Numbered from the stretch's first letter, positions 46,136 through 56,077 are shown. The stretch: 64,000 nt of DNA from an uncultured Paracoccaceae bacterium (GCA_947496605.1 CANMDF010000003.1:372001-436000), one strand, 5' to 3'. The notes: generated by a model from the letters alone, not told the origin. Program-made: numbers and translations.

Positions 46136-46619
46136 GGTTTAGTTCCTTTTAAGTTTGTTTGGTGCGGCGGGAGAACCGCTTGGTTTGTTTGTGCGGCGTC
46201 GTTGTCTGCCGCGTTTCGATGAGATGAAGATTGGTCATCCGAGGCCGTTCGGAAAGGCTCACACCGATCACGAAAATGGTGATCAATGTGATCAAGTTTG
46301 GTGCTTGACAGGCGGTTTTTTGCGCTAATACGTGACTTCTGCGCATTTATGCACAGAAATGAATCTCTCTCTGTGCGCTAACAGCCCCTAGGGCCGTCCA
46401 AATTGAATCAATATTTTTTCACGCGTTCACAGATTTCAGTTTGGCGCATTTCTGTGAGTAGCGATTATTTCTTTCATCTCGCGGCGGCGTGACTGATGTG
46501 ACATGAATTCGGGGGGTTAGCGGGCCTCAAAACCACCTGACGGACCTGCGAATCTTTGAATTTGAGTCGTTGCCAACCTGATTCACACCCCGTAACCCTG
46601 TTGGTTCAGGAGGAATTTG
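46136..46619. other. Divergent intergenic region with inverted repeat
   Basis: These 484 bases separate the triplicated genes (minus) from the phosphatase gene (plus) and hold no credible gene. A 10-base inverted repeat, CACAGAAATG at 46352-46361 and CATTTCTGTG at 46447-46456, flanks an AT-rich stretch (AATTGAATCAATATTTTTTC). A TTGACA at 46305 with TAATAC 15 bases on is a weak promoter candidate on the plus strand. Two GTGATCAA copies lie near 46280-46296. No known operator is recognised. Confidence 0.5.
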
Positions 46620-47264
46620 ATGGGCGAGATCATTTTAGTCCGGCACGGACAGGCCAATTCCGGCGCCACTGACGAAGAAAGCTATGACAAGCTGTCAGAT
46701 CTGGGTCACCAACAGGCAAAATGGCTGGGTGACTACCTCTCAGAACGGGTCGGACCCTTTGACAAGGTGATTTCCGGCAGCCTGCGACGCCATAAAGAGA
46801 CCGCAGCAGGCATCGGATATACCGATCCGCAGATTGACCCCCGCCTGAACGAGATGGATTACTTTAATCTGGGTCAAGCGCTGGAAGACGTGCACGGTGT
46901 CCCCTTCCCCGGCCCCGATGAATTCGCCAGCCACGTCCCCCAAGTGATGGAAGCCTGGCACAAAGCCGAGATTATGGGCGTCGAAACCTTCGCCTCATTC
47001 GAGGAACGTGTCACATCTGTCCTGCAAGAAGCCGCCAAACCCGATGTGCGCGTGCTGTGCGTGACCTCAGGCGGGGTGATCGGGATGATCATACGTCATT
47101 TGCTGAACCTTGATCCCACCCGGATGGCCCACGTTCTCCTGCCGATCATGAACAGTTCTATGCACCGGGTCCGCGTCATCCCGCAGGGTCCGATCCTTGC
47201 GGGCTTTAACGCGATCCCACATTTGGACCGCGATGATCGCCTGTACGCCCAGACACATTATTAA
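46620..47264 (+). CDS. Histidine phosphatase superfamily protein (phosphoglycerate-mutase-like)
   Basis: A 214-residue phosphatase of the PGM-like branch. The phosphohistidine motif is LVRHGQANSG near the N-terminus (RHG), and the second His lies in VTSGGVIGMIIRHLL. The start is the ATG at 46620, with a perfect AGGAGG six bases upstream; a TTG one codon earlier is unlikely. It leads a four-gene operon with two glutathione-transferase-type enzymes and a saccharopine-dehydrogenase-like protein. The substrate is unknown; the family also includes SixA and cobalamin phosphatases. Confidence 0.9.
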   Translation: MGEIILVRHGQANSGATDEESYDKLSDLGHQQAKWLGDYLSERVGPFDKVISGSLRRHKETAAGIGYTDPQIDPRLNEMDYFNLGQALEDVHGVPFPGPDEFASHVPQVMEAWHKAEIMGVETFASFEERVTSVLQEAAKPDVRVLCVTSGGVIGMIIRHLLNLDPTRMAHVLLPIMNSSMHRVRVIPQGPILAGFNAIPHLDRDDRLYAQTHY

Positions 47265-47276
47265 AGGAAGCCGCCC

Positions 47277-47879
47277 ATGCTGAAGCTACACTATGCACCC
47301 CGCACCATTTCCATCGCCATCGCCATTGTTCTGGAAGAGTTGAACATCCCCTATGAAGGCGTCCGCGTCGATTTCGCGACAGCCGAGCAAACCAAAGAAG
47401 ATTATCGCCAGATCAATCCCAAAGGCCGGGTGCCTGCTTTGGAAACGCCCGATGGCATTCTAACCGAAACGCCCGCGATCATTGAATATGTGGCCCCTCA
47501 GCTTGTGCCCGATGATCCCTATGCTGCGGCAAAGATGCGCGAACTGATCTCATACCTGAACGCGACGATGCATCCGCACCACGCCCACGGGTTGCGCGGG
47601 GAACGTTGGGCAGACGAAGATGCGTCGCTTGCGGACATGAAACGCAAGGTGCCAGAGCGGATGAATGACTGTTCCGCCCATCTCGAAGAGTACCTGCCCA
47701 GCCTGCCATTTGAAGCAGGCAAGCTGGCGGTTTTGTCGGACGCTTACCTTTATGTGGTCCTGACATGGCTGCCCGGCGATGGCGTCGACATCACACACTA
47801 CCCGCGTCTCGCCGCGTTCCAGCATGAAATGAACACACGCGCCTCAGTCCAAGCGGTCTTTGAAAAAGGAATGCTGTGA
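47277..47879 (+). CDS. Glutathione S-transferase family protein
   Basis: A 200-residue cytosolic GST. The N-terminal thioredoxin-like domain shows LHYAPRTISIAIAIVLEEL (catalytic Ser/Thr region), the cis-Pro segment KGRVPALETPDGILTETPAIIEYVA with glutathione-binding ETPA, and a helical C-terminal domain. AAAGGAAG precedes the ATG. The stop overlaps the next start (TGATG). The substrate is unknown; a detoxification or isomerase role is typical. Confidence 0.9.
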   Translation: MLKLHYAPRTISIAIAIVLEELNIPYEGVRVDFATAEQTKEDYRQINPKGRVPALETPDGILTETPAIIEYVAPQLVPDDPYAAAKMRELISYLNATMHPHHAHGLRGERWADEDASLADMKRKVPERMNDCSAHLEEYLPSLPFEAGKLAVLSDAYLYVVLTWLPGDGVDITHYPRLAAFQHEMNTRASVQAVFEKGML

Positions 47880-48928
47880 TGACCCACATCTGGGTACGGT
47901 CCGAGGCCCGCGCGCATGAAGAACGTGTCGGGCTCACACCGCAAGGTGCGGCCAAGCTGCGGACGGCTGGATATCAGGTCACGGTCGAGGAAAGCAGCCA
48001 ACGCATTTTACCGATTGCGGACTACGCAGACGCGGGCTGCACAATCGCGCCAGAGTTTTCATGGGTCGATGCGCCCGACGACGCCATCATCTTTGGGCTG
48101 AAAGAACTACCCGAGGATGGCACCCCCCTGCGCCACCGCCACATCATGTTCGGACATGCATATAAGGGACAGCCATCAGGCAAAATCCTGTTGGACCGGT
48201 TCAAGGTAGGCGGCGGCACGCTCTATGATCTTGAATACCTGACGCAAGAAGATGGACGCCGAGTTGCGGCATTTGGCTATTGGGCGGGATATGCGGGGGC
48301 AGCTGTGTCGTTGATGTGCTGGCTGGCGCAGCAAAACGGCAAAACCGCAGGTGCAGTGAAAGCCTATCCCAGCGCGAACCATATGCTGATGGAGCTACAA
48401 CAAGAGCTGATGGCCTTGGGCACCAACCGGCCCACCGCGCTGATCATCGGCGCTTTGGGGCGGGTAGGCACAGGGGCGGCTGACCTTTGCCAAGCGATGG
48501 GCGTGGCAACAACAAAGTGGGATATGGATGAGACCGCATCGGGCGGACCGTTCCCCGAAGTGCTGGCGCATGACATCTTTCTCAATTGCATTCTCGCGCG
48601 GCCGGGCACGCCGGTCTTTGTACCTGCCAGCGCGAAAGTGGCCTCGCGCAAACTGTCTGTCATCGGAGATATCGCCTGTGATCCTGATAGTGATTTTTCA
48701 CCCATTAAGGTTTACGACCGGACAACCACTTGGGATACACCTGCATTGCGGGTCCATGACGAACCAGTTTTGGATGTAACTGCAATCGACAACCTGCCGT
48801 CGATGCTGCCTGCGGAAAGCAGCGAAGATTTTGCCGAGCAGCTTTTGCCGCATCTGATGACCTTAACTACAATTGACCAAGGCGTCTGGGGCCGCGCGCA
48901 AGGTTGGTTTGATCAGGCGACAGCATAA
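47879..48928 (+). CDS. Saccharopine dehydrogenase-like protein (LYS1 type)
   Basis: A 349-residue protein of the alanine dehydrogenase/saccharopine dehydrogenase (L-lysine-forming) type. The N-terminal half starts HIWVRSEARAHEERVGLTPQGAAKL, with the Lys/Arg-rich substrate loop and the KELPEDGTPLRHRHIMFGHAYKGQ segment carrying the catalytic Lys/His. The second half has the NAD motif IIGALGRVGTGAADL. It overlaps the GST stop by one base. Lysine or saccharopine chemistry is inferred from the family, and no other lysine gene is nearby. Confidence 0.85.
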   Translation: MTHIWVRSEARAHEERVGLTPQGAAKLRTAGYQVTVEESSQRILPIADYADAGCTIAPEFSWVDAPDDAIIFGLKELPEDGTPLRHRHIMFGHAYKGQPSGKILLDRFKVGGGTLYDLEYLTQEDGRRVAAFGYWAGYAGAAVSLMCWLAQQNGKTAGAVKAYPSANHMLMELQQELMALGTNRPTALIIGALGRVGTGAADLCQAMGVATTKWDMDETASGGPFPEVLAHDIFLNCILARPGTPVFVPASAKVASRKLSVIGDIACDPDSDFSPIKVYDRTTTWDTPALRVHDEPVLDVTAIDNLPSMLPAESSEDFAEQLLPHLMTLTTIDQGVWGRAQGWFDQATA

Positions 48929-49836
48929 TGGGGTATATGGTCGACGGCACGTATCACGTCGGGGAAGACGTAACTAAAACACTGCCTAATGGCGACTGGG
49001 AACGAAGCCGCAGTACGGTGCGTCACTGGATCGGCAAAGATGACTTTCCTGCCGAGGCGGAGCGCTATCATCTGTTTGTTGCGTGGAACTGCCCTTGGGC
49101 GCATCGGGCGTTACTGACACGCGCGATCAAAGGGCTGGATGACATTACAGTCTCTTATGCCAAACCCAACCGAACCGATCAGGGTTGGGTCTTTGACGCC
49201 TCCGGTGAATTCTCCGATAAACTGCTGGGCGCGCATGCCGTACACGAAGTCTATAGCGCTGATCCGATGCAATATACCGGGCGTCTGACGGTGCCTGTGA
49301 TGTGGGACAAAGTGCAAGGGCGGATGGTCAGCAACGAATCCGCTGATATCGTGCGGATGCTAAACGGTGCGTTTGCAGGCCCCGAGCTATACCCCGCCGC
49401 GGCACAAACTGAGATCGATGATTGGAACACACTTATCTATGACACCGTGAATAATGGTGTGTATCGGGCGGGCTTTGCATCGGCGCAAGAGCCTTATGAA
49501 AGAGCGGCGCATCAGGTCTTTGATACGCTGGATAAGATCGACGCACATCTCGGGAAGAACGCTTTTCTTTGCGGTGATACGTTGACCGAAGCTGATGTCA
49601 GGCTCTTCCCAACGCTTGCCCGGTTTGACGTAGCTTATCACTATGCGTTTCGATGCAATCTGCGCAAACTATCTGACTATGCGCACCTTTGGCCTTATGC
49701 CAAACGGATCTACGCGATGCCGGGTGTGGCCGATACCGTCCGTTTTGACATCTATAAGCGTGGGTACTTCAGCGCCAGCGAGAAGCGCAACCCACTGGGT
49801 ATCATACCCATAGGTCCCATTGTTGATTGGACGTAA
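48928..49836 (+). CDS. Glutathionyl-hydroquinone reductase (Xi-class GST, YqjG/ECM4 type)
   Basis: A 302-residue Xi-class glutathione transferase. The catalytic Cys is in AWNCPWAHRALLTRAIKGL (about residue 52), replaced by Ser or Tyr in ordinary GSTs; SNESADIVRMLN binds glutathione, and the C-terminal helical domain contains LTEADVRLFPTLARFDVAYHYAFRCNLRKL. These enzymes remove glutathione from glutathionyl-hydroquinones, often in aromatic or chlorinated-aromatic degradation. It starts at the last base of the saccharopine-dehydrogenase stop (ATAATGG). It is the last gene of the operon. Confidence 0.92.
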   Translation: MGYMVDGTYHVGEDVTKTLPNGDWERSRSTVRHWIGKDDFPAEAERYHLFVAWNCPWAHRALLTRAIKGLDDITVSYAKPNRTDQGWVFDASGEFSDKLLGAHAVHEVYSADPMQYTGRLTVPVMWDKVQGRMVSNESADIVRMLNGAFAGPELYPAAAQTEIDDWNTLIYDTVNNGVYRAGFASAQEPYERAAHQVFDTLDKIDAHLGKNAFLCGDTLTEADVRLFPTLARFDVAYHYAFRCNLRKLSDYAHLWPYAKRIYAMPGVADTVRFDIYKRGYFSASEKRNPLGIIPIGPIVDWT

Positions 49837-49842
49837 GATCAC

Positions 49843-50160
49843 TCAGTAAAGATCATCCTCGGCGGCCGACGGATCAACGCCCAATGCAGCCATGCCGGCC
49901 TCAAGATGGTCAGCCAAATGTGGCGATCCCTTTAGGTAATCTGTCGTCGGGGTCGTGGCCTCTGCTGTGGCGGTTGCCAAAGCTTCGGCGATATCTTCAG
50001 GTTCAAAGCTGCCGCGCCCGACCCAGAATACGGCCACAAGACCGACCTTTTCATCATCATTCAATTGGCCAACAAACCCATCAAACTCGTTCTCGGCACG
50101 GTCTAATTCGCGTGCAAGAATGATCACTTCTGCAATCTTGTCGGCTGTGATTGGTAACAT
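49843..50160 (-). CDS. DUF3775 family protein
   Basis: A 105-residue cytoplasmic protein of the DUF3775 family, seen mostly in alphaproteobacteria. It has the helical ADKIAEVIILARELDRAENEFDGFV N-terminus and VGLVAVFWVGRGSFEPEDIAEALATA core. The frame is open further upstream, but ATG 50160 follows GGAGGGT at six bases. It converges on the hydroquinone reductase gene with six bases between stops. No function is known. Confidence 0.85.
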   Translation of the reverse strand: MLPITADKIAEVIILARELDRAENEFDGFVGQLNDDEKVGLVAVFWVGRGSFEPEDIAEALATATAEATTPTTDYLKGSPHLADHLEAGMAALGVDPSAAEDDLY

Positions 50161-50257
50161 GAGAGTACCCTCCATTGTTTTCACCATGACGGATCAGCAC
50201 AAAGGCAGCCTTGATCTGGCGCAAACTACACCAATCAAGCTTAGCACACCCGCGACA

Positions 50258-50434
50258 TTACTTTTTGTCGCGTGCGGCTTTCTCTTCTTTGGTCAGCTTA
50301 TTGTTCCATTGGTTATTGGAAAGGCCAAGCTCGGCTGCCAAAGGTTTGGTTTTTCCAACACTGACCTTGCCGCCTTTGTTCAGGAACTCCTGAATAAGCG
50401 CATCATCGGTGTTTTCTTTAGGGACATGTTTCAT
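50258..50434 (-). CDS. Small basic protein (58 residues)
   Basis: A 58-residue protein: a short acidic start (KHVPKENTDDALIQEFLNKGG), a helix-turn-helix-like middle (VGKTKPLAAELGLSNNQWNNKL) and a lysine-rich tail (TKEEKAARDKK). The pattern, in which a conserved helix is followed by NQWNNKL, looks like a genuine small family in roseobacters, but I cannot name it. TAGGATATTCCT precedes the ATG. It lies between DUF3775 and the membrane fusion gene on the same strand. DNA or RNA binding is conceivable. Confidence 0.65.
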   Translation of the reverse strand: MKHVPKENTDDALIQEFLNKGGKVSVGKTKPLAAELGLSNNQWNNKLTKEEKAARDKK

Positions 50435-50491
50435 AGGAATATCCTACGCCAAACGTCGCTGAGTAACAACATCCGCTGTCTCCATCTTGGG

Positions 50492-52228
50492 TCATAAACA
50501 ACCGGTTGGTTCGCTCAAGAGGACCACTTGAAAATGGAAGAACTTTCGAATGATCGGATGATGGAGGCGCGCATCAATGTCTTCTTGCAAGTCCGCACTG
50601 CCAACATTCTCATATGACTGGCCATTCATCGTGAAGCTCACGCGCATTTCGGGATTGTCTGCAAGCTCGGCCAATAGGTCGTAATAAACGTACCCTATTT
50701 CTGGATTATCAATTTGCTGAACCTCGTCGGCCGTTCCCTGAGCCGTAATGAAGGCAACATCATCCAGGTATCCAAAAACACGGGGCGGCTTAGAGAAAAC
50801 GATATGATTGCTGACGCCGCCTTCCAGCCTGAGATTTGAGAACATGTTGATCGCCTGTGCAGATTTCAACCCAGCATAAGGCATGGCCCCATTTGCAAAG
50901 TAGAGGGCGGTAACGCACACACCGATCACGTATGCAGCAGTGCTATGCGATCGCGTCTTGTCATCTTCAATCGCGCGGCCATGCCGGAAGATCAGGGCGC
51001 AAACCACAAAGACAATTGGCAATAAACAAAGGCTAGCCAAATCGAAGCGCTTGATCAGGATACAAAAAGCACCGACCAGCAATAGAACAAAGAACGCAAG
51101 CTTGTTTGTCCATTTCTCGGCACGTTCCTGCAACCAAGCCATATCTTTGGTCATGTTGATATGGTCAATCTGCTGACGACTGAGGAAGAGCACATGCATC
51201 GATATTGATAGCGTCGTAAATGACAAATACGCCGCATAGTTACTTAGTGCGAGGAAAGAGTGGAATAAGATCCCACCAATCATACCAATATGCCTTGTCT
51301 TGGGGCTCAATAGCGCCAAAACGAGCAAGCCTTCGATGATGAAAGTTCCATAGATTGCGGCATAATCGACATAGACCGATTGCACCAAATTAATGGGCGG
51401 AAGCATTTGATCCCAAAGCGCTGCGGCACAGCTGTACTCGGGGTCGAGAAAGCCAGTGTTGAGTTTATGGAAGATGCCAAAGAAATACATGACCAAGAGG
51501 GCGCCGCGCCCTGCCAAGGTGAAGTTCGAGAAGATATCGCTGATGGGTAGACTTCTGATCATCGCATAAAGAAACGACAGCCAATACCCAGTGAGGAACA
51601 TTGACCGAAGCATGATGTGGTTCGATTGCGAAGGTGCTTGAATGATTGTGCTGATAGTACTGACGAGCACCAGAATGAATAGAAGCCGTGCAGAACTAGG
51701 CCGCGACAGCAACATCAAAGCAGCAAACAGAATGACCACAAAGTCCAGACTGTTTAGTGCGCGACTATATTCGAAGATATGGCCAAGCGCGTGAAAGACC
51801 GAGAACAACGCAAAAAACAAACCAAATATCCGTTGGCGTTCTTCGGCTTTGCCATCGGCATCGTTAATTGTGCGCCGGCCCATCAGAAACAATGTAAACC
51901 AGCGACCGCTGCGTAAAACCGGATAGATGAACGCAGACAGCCAACGGATACTGAAGACCGCTCTGTTGAGACGATTGAACCAGCCTGATGACTTCGAAAG
52001 TGTTGCTAACAGATGCGTCGCCTCCGCACCGCCAACACGTTTTCCGTCCACATCGACGACCATACCCTGATCAAGGTCGTAACCTTCTTGTGTCAGTTCA
52101 TCGCGCAATTCAGGGTGTTCACGCAGGTTGATCAGGTCAACCTGCCCGACCACCTCTCGCAAATGGACCAAGCCCACGTAGCTGGTACAGAACGGGCATT
52201 CGCCGTCATAATAAATCTTGGCTGCCAT
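50492..52228 (-). CDS. DCC (DUF393) - HTTM membrane fusion protein
   Basis: A 578-residue protein with two parts. Residues 1-120 are a DCC-type thioredoxin-like domain with the motif YDGECPFCTSYVG (DxxCxxC). From about residue 125 to 440 there are around ten membrane helices that match the HTTM/vitamin-K-carboxylase-like fold, including the conserved YFFGIFHKLNTGFLDPEYSC turn and the LFHSFLALSNYAAYLSFTTLS region. The remaining about 130 residues form a soluble C-terminal domain on the other face. A role in redox coupling across the membrane is inferred; the reaction is unknown. Confidence 0.8.
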   Translation of the reverse strand: MAAKIYYDGECPFCTSYVGLVHLREVVGQVDLINLREHPELRDELTQEGYDLDQGMVVDVDGKRVGGAEATHLLATLSKSSGWFNRLNRAVFSIRWLSAFIYPVLRSGRWFTLFLMGRRTINDADGKAEERQRIFGLFFALFSVFHALGHIFEYSRALNSLDFVVILFAALMLLSRPSSARLLFILVLVSTISTIIQAPSQSNHIMLRSMFLTGYWLSFLYAMIRSLPISDIFSNFTLAGRGALLVMYFFGIFHKLNTGFLDPEYSCAAALWDQMLPPINLVQSVYVDYAAIYGTFIIEGLLVLALLSPKTRHIGMIGGILFHSFLALSNYAAYLSFTTLSISMHVLFLSRQQIDHINMTKDMAWLQERAEKWTNKLAFFVLLLVGAFCILIKRFDLASLCLLPIVFVVCALIFRHGRAIEDDKTRSHSTAAYVIGVCVTALYFANGAMPYAGLKSAQAINMFSNLRLEGGVSNHIVFSKPPRVFGYLDDVAFITAQGTADEVQQIDNPEIGYVYYDLLAELADNPEMRVSFTMNGQSYENVGSADLQEDIDARLHHPIIRKFFHFQVVLLSEPTGCL

Positions 52229-52348
52229 TTCGTGCAGGGCCTCACATCACACTACCGGGGCCATCGCCCGACTCTTCCACTCGGTTTTGTTGGAACAATA
52301 TGACGATTTTAGGGATGATCGTGCTGAATTTCGACACAACAGAAAAAA

Positions 52349-52374
52349 CCCCGCCATCACATAGGATGGCGGGG
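52349..52374 (-). terminator. Terminator of ccrM
   Basis: A strong 10-bp stem (CCCCGCCATC / GATGGCGGGG) with a six-base loop, followed on the minus strand by TTTTTTCT. It lies between the ccrM stop and the start of the membrane fusion gene. Confidence 0.88.
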
Positions 52375-52452
52375 GAAAAGTTAGTGCTCGCGTGCCTATC
52401 CAGTATTGGACAAGCTTGCCGCAGGCACCGGCGGTATCAACTTTGGTGAAAC

Positions 52453-53634
<1,182 letters not shown>

Positions 53635-53651
53635 TCAAAATCTTTATTGAT

Positions 53652-54284
53652 TCAGGGGGTTATGTTTTTATCTTGATACAAGATGTTGTGTATCGGTTTG
53701 AACGAACGCCTATGGTGTTCAGTCACGCCAAACTGCTGAAGACCCAGTTTATGTTGGGCTGTGGGGTATCCTGCGTTCTTCTCCCAGCCGTAGTGGGGAT
53801 GCTGTTGCGCCAATGCCACCATGTGTCTGTCACGCCACACCTTGGCCATGATAGAGGCCGCAGCGATGCTGAGACTACGCGCATCACCCTTGATAATTGT
53901 CTCAGCTGAAGTGGCCAAATCACGCGGGATCATGTTGCCGTCGATCAGCGCGTGATCGGACTTGGCGGACAATCCAGCAATCGCACGGACCATCGCGATG
54001 TGAGACGCGCGAAGGATGTTGTGTTCGTCGATCTCGGCAACGGTTGCTTCAGCGATGCAAACATCGGCAACCGCCAGCAGTTCATCATAAAGTGCATCAC
54101 GCCGCTTGGCGGTCAGCTTCTTACTGTCATTCAATCCGTCAGGGATATTCGCGGGGTCTAGAATGACGGCGGCGGCCACAACTGGACCAGCCAGCGGACC
54201 ACGCCCTACTTCATCCACGCCAGCGATCCGGTGAAAACCACGTGCGTGTGCAGCAATCTCGAAACTAAAGTCAGGTTTTGTCAT
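53652..54284 (-). CDS. rnhB: Ribonuclease HII
   Basis: A 210-residue RNase HII. The metal-binding Asp/Glu pair lies in IAGVDEVGRGPLAGPVVAAAV, another Asp in HALIDGNMIPRDL and the last in KGDARSLSIAAASIMAKVWRDR. These cleave RNA within RNA-DNA hybrids and remove misincorporated ribonucleotides. ATG 54284 starts the normal N-terminus; a TTG seven codons earlier is unlikely. It lies upstream of ccrM on the same strand, the common rnhB-ccrM order of alphaproteobacteria. Confidence 0.96.
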   Translation of the reverse strand: MTKPDFSFEIAAHARGFHRIAGVDEVGRGPLAGPVVAAAVILDPANIPDGLNDSKKLTAKRRDALYDELLAVADVCIAEATVAEIDEHNILRASHIAMVRAIAGLSAKSDHALIDGNMIPRDLATSAETIIKGDARSLSIAAASIMAKVWRDRHMVALAQQHPHYGWEKNAGYPTAQHKLGLQQFGVTEHHRRSFKPIHNILYQDKNITP

Positions 54285-54325
54285 GCGGTCAGTGACCAGA
54301 ACCAAGCGGTCACTTCAAGGAAAAA

Positions 54326-54358
54326 GGGGCAGAGAGCCATGTCCAACCTCTCTGCCCC
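54326..54358 (-). terminator. Terminator of the exported basic protein gene
   Basis: An 11-bp stem (GGGGCAGAGAG / CTCTCTGCCCC) with an 11-base loop, followed on the minus strand by TTTTTCCTTG. Confidence 0.85.
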
Positions 54359-54464
54359 GTGCAGGGTATTTGATTTATTACGCACTACTCTGCGTACTCG
54401 TTAGAACCAAACACCCAAGGTGGCGCGACAACTGGGGCAAGCAGCCGCGCTACGTTACAGCGCC

Positions 54465-54959
54465 TTAGCGGCGCCGATCTGAACGGAAGCCCTGTTCGCG
54501 CAGGCAAAGGGGATCAAAGCCACGGCGCGGGCCGTCATTGGTATAAACGCGGACAGCGCAACGTGTGGGCAAGCGGCTGGCATGGCGATAATTGTTCTCA
54601 AGGCATTGCTTGCCGAACATGCGTTGATCGCCAAATCGCGTTTGCACCGTGCGCAAACATGCGTGCGGCAAGGTCCGACGGTTGTTCTGGGTATTCTGAT
54701 GACGGCGGTTAAGATCAGACCAGCTGTTGTTGCGGTTAATGTCACGCCATTGCGGTGTGTCATGGACCGGCGTGCTGCGGGTCGCGCTGCGTTCACGGCT
54801 GCGGTTTTGATCAATGGCAGTGCCGATCACGGCAATCGCGGCCAGACCAAACAACAACTTACCCACATCATCACGGCTGACGCCTTGGGCTTGGGCGGGT
54901 GCGGCACTGGCAAATGTGAGGGAAATAGCGGTTATCCCTGCGATCAATGGCTTAAACAT
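54465..54959 (-). CDS. Exported basic protein of unknown function
   Basis: A 164-residue protein with a signal peptide (FKPLIAGITAISLTFASAAPAQA) and a hydrophobic stretch (VGKLLFGLAAIAVIGTAI) that may be a second membrane helix or a buried helix. The C-terminal 110 residues are rich in Arg, Asn and Gln and hold four cysteines (CLRTV, KQCLE, TRCAV, PLCLR), which could form two periplasmic disulfides. The pattern of a short helix plus four-cysteine tail recurs in roseobacters, but no function is known. It is divergent from the following pair of small genes. Confidence 0.78.
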   Translation of the reverse strand: MFKPLIAGITAISLTFASAAPAQAQGVSRDDVGKLLFGLAAIAVIGTAIDQNRSRERSATRSTPVHDTPQWRDINRNNSWSDLNRRHQNTQNNRRTLPHACLRTVQTRFGDQRMFGKQCLENNYRHASRLPTRCAVRVYTNDGPRRGFDPLCLREQGFRSDRRR

Positions 54960-55119
54960 ATCTGCGTCCTTTTCAGTTCGGGTGCCGTCAGAGCGGCGAT
55001 GAACTGAAATTGGGGCGGATGATGCTTGCCAAACAATATCGGGGGATAGTTATACGATTGCCATCGCGATAACATTGGGCGTTATTGAATATCAGGACCG
55101 CTTTGGATCAGGTGAAGCC

Positions 55120-55401
55120 ATGAAACATCTTTCTCTCTCATTCATGGCTCTGATGCTGAGCACAACAATCGCGCAGGCCGCTTGCTATGCGGACTATAAG
55201 GCCAAGCAGGACAATCCATTGCGGTTGCACTACGGCGTGGCCGAGGTACGCGGCGATTGCTCAGTCGGATCTGCCGAAAGCCAACTGCGTGACCGGTTGG
55301 CCGGCGACAATTGGCAGCTTTTGAATGTGCTGGGTGTCTTTGAAGACTCCGGCCTTGATGAAAGAAAGGACAGCGCAGGTGAGTTCTTCCTCCGCTACTG
55401 A
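55120..55401 (+). CDS. Small exported two-cysteine protein
   Basis: A 93-residue protein with a signal peptide (KHLSLSFMALMLSTTIAQAA) and a mature part with two cysteines (ACYADYKAKQ and GDCSVGSAE) that may pair. The segments LHYGVAEVRGDC, WQLLNVLGVFEDSGLDERK and FFLRY resemble a conserved roseobacter family of unknown function. AGGTGAAGCC precedes the ATG. Its last 23 bases overlap the next gene, so the two probably work together; a periplasmic partner of the membrane regulator is one idea. Confidence 0.82.
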   Translation: MKHLSLSFMALMLSTTIAQAACYADYKAKQDNPLRLHYGVAEVRGDCSVGSAESQLRDRLAGDNWQLLNVLGVFEDSGLDERKDSAGEFFLRY

Positions 55402-56077
55402 AGCACGCGAAATTGGCAACAAGATCGTCGTCGCAGGGATTGCGGCGATTGTTTTGATCTTGGCGATTGCAGCGGTGCTCTTGTTCATTAACCTACCTGA
55501 CGCGAACGCATTCAACATGCGGGTGGAACGGTTGTTTGTTGAGAATGACAATCTGACCAGCAACGCCGAGATCAAACTGCTTGAAATCTTGGCAGGCTCT
55601 GGAACTGCTTTCTCAGATACGTTGGCATCTTATCGCTTTGTCATCTTTGTGCTGCTGATCTTTGCGACTGCGTTGCTTGTGGCCGCTGTTGCCTTCCTTG
55701 TCATGCTGATCGCGCTAAACCGCCGCATGGGTCGAATTGAACGGCAGGGCATCGAAGTGAATTCGCTGACCATCAGCCGTGACGAAAAGGCGGTTTACCT
55801 CAACGACTTTGAATTCAAACTGACGGATGCCGCCATTGAGACGCTGTCAGTCTTGGCCGAGGCCCGGATGGACGATGAAGTCCTGACAGGAGCTGAAATC
55901 GAAGGCGTCATTTCAGGTCGTGCATCCGCCGATTGTGATGAGGCCGCAGGTGCGACCCGGATCAAGCGTTTGCGTGATACGCTGGGCAATCAAATGATGA
56001 GCGAACTATTGGTCAAAAACATCGCCCGCAAAGGCTATGTGCTGGCGATCGATAAAGATGTCATTCGGATGATCTAG
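55379..56077 (+). CDS. Membrane protein with C-terminal OmpR-like winged helix
   Basis: A 232-residue protein. Two helices are clear (about residues 16-38 and 86-112), giving a short N-terminal tail, a roughly 47-residue periplasmic loop and a cytoplasmic C-terminus. The last 95 residues look like an OmpR/PhoB-type winged helix: FKLTDAAIETLSVLAEA resembles the N-terminal strand-helix, and IKRLRDTLGNQMMSELLVKNIARKGYVLAI matches the recognition helix and wing. I chose GTG 55379, preceded by AAAGGA at eight bases; ATG at 55358 is an alternative. It overlaps the small exported gene. The topology is the reverse of ToxR/CadC. Confidence 0.75.
   Translation: MSSSSATEAREIGNKIVVAGIAAIVLILAIAAVLLFINLPDANAFNMRVERLFVENDNLTSNAEIKLLEILAGSGTAFSDTLASYRFVIFVLLIFATALLVAAVAFLVMLIALNRRMGRIERQGIEVNSLTISRDEKAVYLNDFEFKLTDAAIETLSVLAEARMDDEVLTGAEIEGVISGRASADCDEAAGATRIKRLRDTLGNQMMSELLVKNIARKGYVLAIDKDVIRMI

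Noticed and set aside
46305..46331. TTGACA ... TAATAC promoter for the phosphatase operon
   Set aside because: The spacing is only 15 bases and the distance to the gene is nearly 290 bases; too weak to list as a feature.
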